Shown in pieces: positions 5,613-9,088 of a DNA stretch of 9,088 nucleotides (the first letter of the stretch is position 1; each line of letters starts with the position of its first letter). This DNA is from CAUZEO01 sp963578625 (lineage in GTDB: Bacteria; Verrucomicrobiota; Kiritimatiellia; SLOV01), in assembly GCA_963578625.1 (NCBI GenBank), contig CAUZEO010000217.1, forward strand, positions 1 to 9,088. The letters run 5' to 3'. The position numbers were made by a program, and so were the translations under genes. The notes under the pieces were generated by a model, which saw only the letters and a program-made list of their open reading frames with translations, searched no databases and was not told the DNA's origin.

Positions 5613-8600
5613 ATGAAATGGATACTTAAGAAAATCCTCGGGTCCAAGAACGATCGAGACGTGAAGCGTCTCAAGCCTCTGATCAAGCAGATCAACGAAC
5701 TGGAAGAGCAGTACCAGCAGCTTTCCGAAGAGGATTTACAGGCCAAGACGCCCGAGTTCAAGAAGCGGGTAGAGGACGGAGAGTCCATCGAGGACCTCCT
5801 CCCCGAGGCGTTCGCAGTGGTAAAGAATGCCTGCCGCAGGCTCTGCGGCCGGACGATCGATGTTTGCGGGCATCCCCTTGACTGGGACATGGTGCCGTAC
5901 GATGTGCAACTGATCGGAGGGATCGTGCTTCACCAGGGCAAGATCGCGGAGATGGCCACGGGGGAGGGGAAGACGTTGGTCGCCACCCTCCCTGCCTATC
6001 TCAACGCACTGACCGGAAGAGGCGTGCATATCGTCACCGTCAACGACTACCTGGCACTTCGCGACTCGGAGTGGATGGGATCCGTCTACCGCTTTCTCGG
6101 ATTGACCGTCGGCTGCATTCAGAACCAAATGCCACCACCGCAACGGCTGGAGAAATACGGCTGCGATATTACCTACGGGACCAATAGTGAATTCGGCTTT
6201 GATTATTTGCGCGACAACATGGCGCAGCAAGCGGAGCACCAGGTTCAGAAAGGGCATGCCTTCTCCATCGTCGACGAAATCGACAGCATCCTGGTGGACG
6301 AGGCCCGGACCCCGCTCATCATTTCCGGTCCCGCGCCCTACTCGACGAAACAGTATTCGGAACTTAAGCCGGTGGTGGACCGCCTGGTCCGCAAGCAGCG
6401 CGATCTCGTGAACAAGAAGATGCAGGAAGCGAAGCGGGTGCAGGAAGCCGGCGATGACGAAGAGTTGGCGGTGTTGCTGTACCAGGTTCACCAGGGCATG
6501 CCGAAGAACAAGCAGCTTCTTCACATGCTGGAGGACGCCGGCCCGCGCAGAATTCTCGAGAAAATCGGCGACATGATGCTGACCGACATGCGGAAGGAGG
6601 AGGGCCGCGAGTTGCGCGAGGAACTCTTCTTTACGATCGACGAGAAAACGCGGGAAGCGGCGCTGACCGATAAAGGGTGCCTTGCGCTCGACCCCGGCGA
6701 CCCGGATTCCTATGTCCTGCCTGACCTGGTGACGACACTCGCCGAACTGGACGGGGATGCGGCAATGGCCACCGAAGAAAAAGTCAAACTCCGCCAGCAG
6801 ATGCAGGATGACTTCGCGAATCGCAGCGAGAAAATTCATGCCGTCGACCAGTTGATCCGCGCCTACTGCCTCTACGAACGGGATGTGGAATACGTGGTGC
6901 AGGAAAACCAGGTGATTATCGTCGATGAAAATACCGGTCGCATGATGGTCGGCCGGCGGTGGAGCGACGGACTCCACCAGGCGGTGGAGGCGAAGGAAGG
7001 CGTGAAAGTGGAACGCGAATCCCAGACTCTTGCCACCGTTACGATTCAGAATTATTTCCGAATGTACGACAAGCTGGCGGGCATGACCGGTACCGCGGAG
7101 ACGGAGGCCGACGAGTTTCACCAGATATACAAGCTCGATGTGGTGGTGATTCCCACCAACCGGCCGGTGCGCCGCATCGACTTCAACGACGCGATTTACA
7201 AGACGCAGCGCGAGAAATACGCGGCGATCATGGAAGAAGTCCAGGAGTGCTTCAAGCGCGGGCAGCCGGTGCTGGTGGGCACGGTGTCCGTGGAGGCGTC
7301 CGAACTGGTGAGCCGCATGCTTCGCCGCCTGCGCATTCCACACAGCGTTCTCAATGCAAAGAATCATGCCAGGGAGGCGGATATCGTGATTCGAGCCGGG
7401 CAGCCCGGCAGCGTGACGATCGCCACGAACATGGCGGGCCGTGGAACCGACATCAAGCTGGGCCAGGGCGTGGTGACCATCGCGGAAGAGATCGTTAGAT
7501 CAAGTACGGCACTGAAGGACGCATACAACGGCACCACGCTTGGAAAACACCTGGAAGAAGAACCCTGCGGGCTTCATGTGCTCGGAACGACGCGCCATGA
7601 GTCGCGCCGCATCGACCGGCAGCTCCGGGGTCGCTGCGCCCGGCAGGGAGATCCGGGGTCCTCGCGCTTCTTTATTTCACTTGAAGACGACCTGATGCGG
7701 CTGTTTGGTTCCGATAAAATGGGCCGCTGGATGGAGAAGCTCGGCCTCGAAGAAGGCCAGGTCCTTGAGCACCCCTGGTTGAACCGCTCGGTCGAAACCG
7801 CCCAGAAGCGCGTTGAGCAGCAGTACTTTCACATCCGGAAGCGAACGTTGGATTACGACGACGTGATGAATAAGCAGCGTGAGATAATCTACGGCTTTCG
7901 AACCGAAGTGCTGAAGACCGAGAACCCCCGAGAGCAGCTGTACGATATCCTGGAAGATGTCATCAACGAACGCAGCAGCGTGGCGGCGTCTTCACCGGAT
8001 GGGGACCTGTTGAACGAGTTCGTGGAGTGGGTCAATACCACGTTTCCCGTCGGCCTGCGCGTCAAGGACCTGGACAAGGTAACTGATGATGCAAACCGGA
8101 TGACCGAAGTCGTGCTGGGAGCGATCAAGAAAGCCTACGAGCTGAAAATATCGATGGAACACCCTGAGCGCCTCGTGTTTTTCGAGCGCGCCATCATCCT
8201 CGAGCGGATCGACAACCACTGGCAGGAGTATCTCCGCAACATGGACGCGCTGCGCCAGGGCGTAGGACTGCGGGCGTACGGCCAGCGGGATCCCCTGGTC
8301 GAATACAAGAAGGAGGCCTTCGAGATGTTTTCCGATCTCATGGATCGGATCAAGGAAGACATCTCTTCACATCTGTTCCGGTTTACATCGGTCGAGGCCG
8401 CCCAGAATTTTATCGCCGCGCTACCGGGGAGCCGGGAAGTTCATGAGAATGTTTCCGCGATGGATCAGCGGCGGCAGCAGGTAGGGGAACCTCAGCCGGC
8501 CGACCCGAAAGCCTCGGCGCCCGCCGGAGCCGAGGAAGCCATGCAAGCCGCTCTCAATGCAAAGGCCACCCCGATTCGCCGGGAAGCCGGGAAGGTCGGC

Positions 8601-8663
8601 CGCAACGAACCCTGTCCATGCGGGAGCGGAAAGAAGTACAAGAAATGCTGCGGCACCGGGTAG
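5613..8663 (+). CDS. secA: Preprotein translocase ATPase SecA
   Basis: The ATPase motor that drives unfolded preproteins through SecYEG at the inner membrane. At 1016 aa it is over 100 residues longer than E. coli SecA (901). Visible in order: N-terminus with SKNDRDVKRLKP, Walker A GEGKT (117-121), the DEAD-type VDEIDSILVDEARTPLIISGP (220-240), IIVDENTGR and GRRWSDGLHQAVEAKEG (about 435-463), AGMTGTAETEA (489-499), TNMAGRGTDI (605-614), LRGRCARQGDPGSSRFFISLED (671-692) and the helical scaffold/wing (about 740-925). The C-terminal zinc-binding SEC-C motif is CPCGSGKKYKKCC (Cys1001, Cys1003, Cys1012, Cys1013), which in other bacteria binds SecB or the ribosome. Much of the extra length is a charged block at about 265-335 plus a polar linker at 950-990. 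No good Shine-Dalgarno precedes the ATG, but the start matches the family. lnt follows 9 bp later. Confidence 0.98.
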   Translation: MKWILKKILGSKNDRDVKRLKPLIKQINELEEQYQQLSEEDLQAKTPEFKKRVEDGESIEDLLPEAFAVVKNACRRLCGRTIDVCGHPLDWDMVPYDVQLIGGIVLHQGKIAEMATGEGKTLVATLPAYLNALTGRGVHIVTVNDYLALRDSEWMGSVYRFLGLTVGCIQNQMPPPQRLEKYGCDITYGTNSEFGFDYLRDNMAQQAEHQVQKGHAFSIVDEIDSILVDEARTPLIISGPAPYSTKQYSELKPVVDRLVRKQRDLVNKKMQEAKRVQEAGDDEELAVLLYQVHQGMPKNKQLLHMLEDAGPRRILEKIGDMMLTDMRKEEGRELREELFFTIDEKTREAALTDKGCLALDPGDPDSYVLPDLVTTLAELDGDAAMATEEKVKLRQQMQDDFANRSEKIHAVDQLIRAYCLYERDVEYVVQENQVIIVDENTGRMMVGRRWSDGLHQAVEAKEGVKVERESQTLATVTIQNYFRMYDKLAGMTGTAETEADEFHQIYKLDVVVIPTNRPVRRIDFNDAIYKTQREKYAAIMEEVQECFKRGQPVLVGTVSVEASELVSRMLRRLRIPHSVLNAKNHAREADIVIRAGQPGSVTIATNMAGRGTDIKLGQGVVTIAEEIVRSSTALKDAYNGTTLGKHLEEEPCGLHVLGTTRHESRRIDRQLRGRCARQGDPGSSRFFISLEDDLMRLFGSDKMGRWMEKLGLEEGQVLEHPWLNRSVETAQKRVEQQYFHIRKRTLDYDDVMNKQREIIYGFRTEVLKTENPREQLYDILEDVINERSSVAASSPDGDLLNEFVEWVNTTFPVGLRVKDLDKVTDDANRMTEVVLGAIKKAYELKISMEHPERLVFFERAIILERIDNHWQEYLRNMDALRQGVGLRAYGQRDPLVEYKKEAFEMFSDLMDRIKEDISSHLFRFTSVEAAQNFIAALPGSREVHENVSAMDQRRQQVGEPQPADPKASAPAGAEEAMQAALNAKATPIRREAGKVGRNEPCPCGSGKKYKKCCGTG

Positions 8664-8672
8664 TCGGGACGC

Positions 8673-9088
8673 ATGAGTAGACTTCCCCCCCGGCTTCGGG
8701 CGATGCTCCCCTGGTTGGGCGCGATTCTTTCCGGGATTTCGATGTGGGCTGCCTTTCCTCCGTTGGAGATGCCGGGGATGGCCTGGTTTGCTCTTGTTCC
8801 CCTGCTTCTTGTCGTGCGCGGCGCCGGCTCGCGCCGATCGTTCATGATCGGCTATGTGGCGGGCCTTGCGTTCTGGCTGCCGAGCATCTGGTGGATCAGT
8901 TACGTTACCAACGCAGGGTGGTTGATCCTGTGCGCCTATTGCGCGTTGTACTTTGCGGCGTTCGCCTGGTTTGTGAATTTGTGGTTGCGCAGATGGGGCG
9001 GCGCGCGATGGGGGACGAACCTGCTGCTGATGATCGTGGCAACCGCGGCATGGGTTTGTATGGAATACGTCCGATCCGTACTCTTCAC
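8673..9088 (+). CDS. lnt: Apolipoprotein N-acyltransferase, N-terminal part (3' truncated by window end)
   Basis: The frame opens at ATG 8673 and stays open for 138 codons to the window end. The product is strongly hydrophobic, with membrane segments at about residues 12-28, 36-49, 60-78, 82-105 and 116-131. The order AAFPPLEMPGMAWFALVPLL, then GYVAGLAFWLPSIWWISYVT, then GWLILCAYCALYFAAF is that of the N-terminal membrane half of Lnt. The last residues, EYVRSVLF, are where the family's TGFPW motif would follow. The C-terminal nitrilase-like catalytic domain is outside the window. Lnt adds the third acyl chain to lipoproteins in the inner membrane. It starts 9 bp after secA on the same strand and in the same frame, so co-transcription is likely. 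The ribosome binding site is weak. Confidence 0.88.
   Translation, partial: MSRLPPRLRAMLPWLGAILSGISMWAAFPPLEMPGMAWFALVPLLLVVRGAGSRRSFMIGYVAGLAFWLPSIWWISYVTNAGWLILCAYCALYFAAFAWFVNLWLRRWGGARWGTNLLLMIVATAAWVCMEYVRSVLF

Noticed and set aside
5736..7367. 543-codon open frame on the minus strand inside secA
   Set aside because: It is fully antisense to conserved SecA coding sequence; the translation is His/Leu-rich and has no recognisable domain, as expected from the complement of a GC-rich gene.
8661..8675. SecA-Lnt fusion by stop-codon readthrough, since both are in the same frame
   Set aside because: SecA ends with its normal zinc motif and lnt has its own ATG; the same frame has a one-in-three chance and needs no recoding.

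Overview
The window is a moderately GC-rich bacterial chromosome segment, probably from an uncultured lineage. It holds four complete metabolic or housekeeping genes, one regulatory kinase, and two genes cut by the window edges. The SecA carries an extra block in its ATPase/PPXD region of the kind I associate with Bacteroidetes/Planctomycetes-type SecA. Together with a stand-alone eukaryotic-like Ser/Thr kinase, this suggests a PVC/FCB-like or related candidate-phylum bacterium. That placement is a guess, not proof.

Layout from the left: (1) the C-terminal part of an ArsR-type regulator/SAM-dependent methyltransferase-like protein (+, ends 395). (2) A 117-bp gap that can fold into two stems. 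(3) ahcY, S-adenosylhomocysteinase (+, 513-2006), with a basic N-terminal extension. (4) A 151-bp convergent intergenic element built from GTAG-headed palindromes, two of which form a 20/22-identical inverted pair (2016-2166). (5) azoR-like FMN-dependent NADH-azoreductase (-, 2172-2825), with a good sigma70-like promoter overlapping the stop of the next gene. (6) An atypical Ser/Thr protein kinase (-, 2900 to about 4108). (7) A divergent intergenic region with another GTAG-headed palindrome (4241-4264) and a hairpin over the kamA start. (8) kamA, lysine 2,3-aminomutase (+, about 4319-5491), whose stop codon lies in a 7-bp tandem repeat. (9) secA (+, 5613-8663). (10) The first 138 codons of lnt, apolipoprotein N-acyltransferase (+, 8673 to window end).

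Functionally, the left edge is a SAM-cycle pair: a SAM/SAH-binding regulator-like protein next to the enzyme that removes SAH, which suggests feedback control. The right edge is an envelope-biogenesis pair: secA and lnt are 9 bp apart and probably co-transcribed, linking Sec export to lipoprotein maturation. The middle genes (azoR, kinase, kamA) show no obvious shared pathway.

I see no CRISPR array, tRNA, rRNA, prophage, transposase gene or clear new defence or biosynthetic system. The most unusual features are the GTAG-headed REP/REPIN-like palindromes, the kinase with several substituted catalytic-core positions, and the possible structured leader before ahcY.
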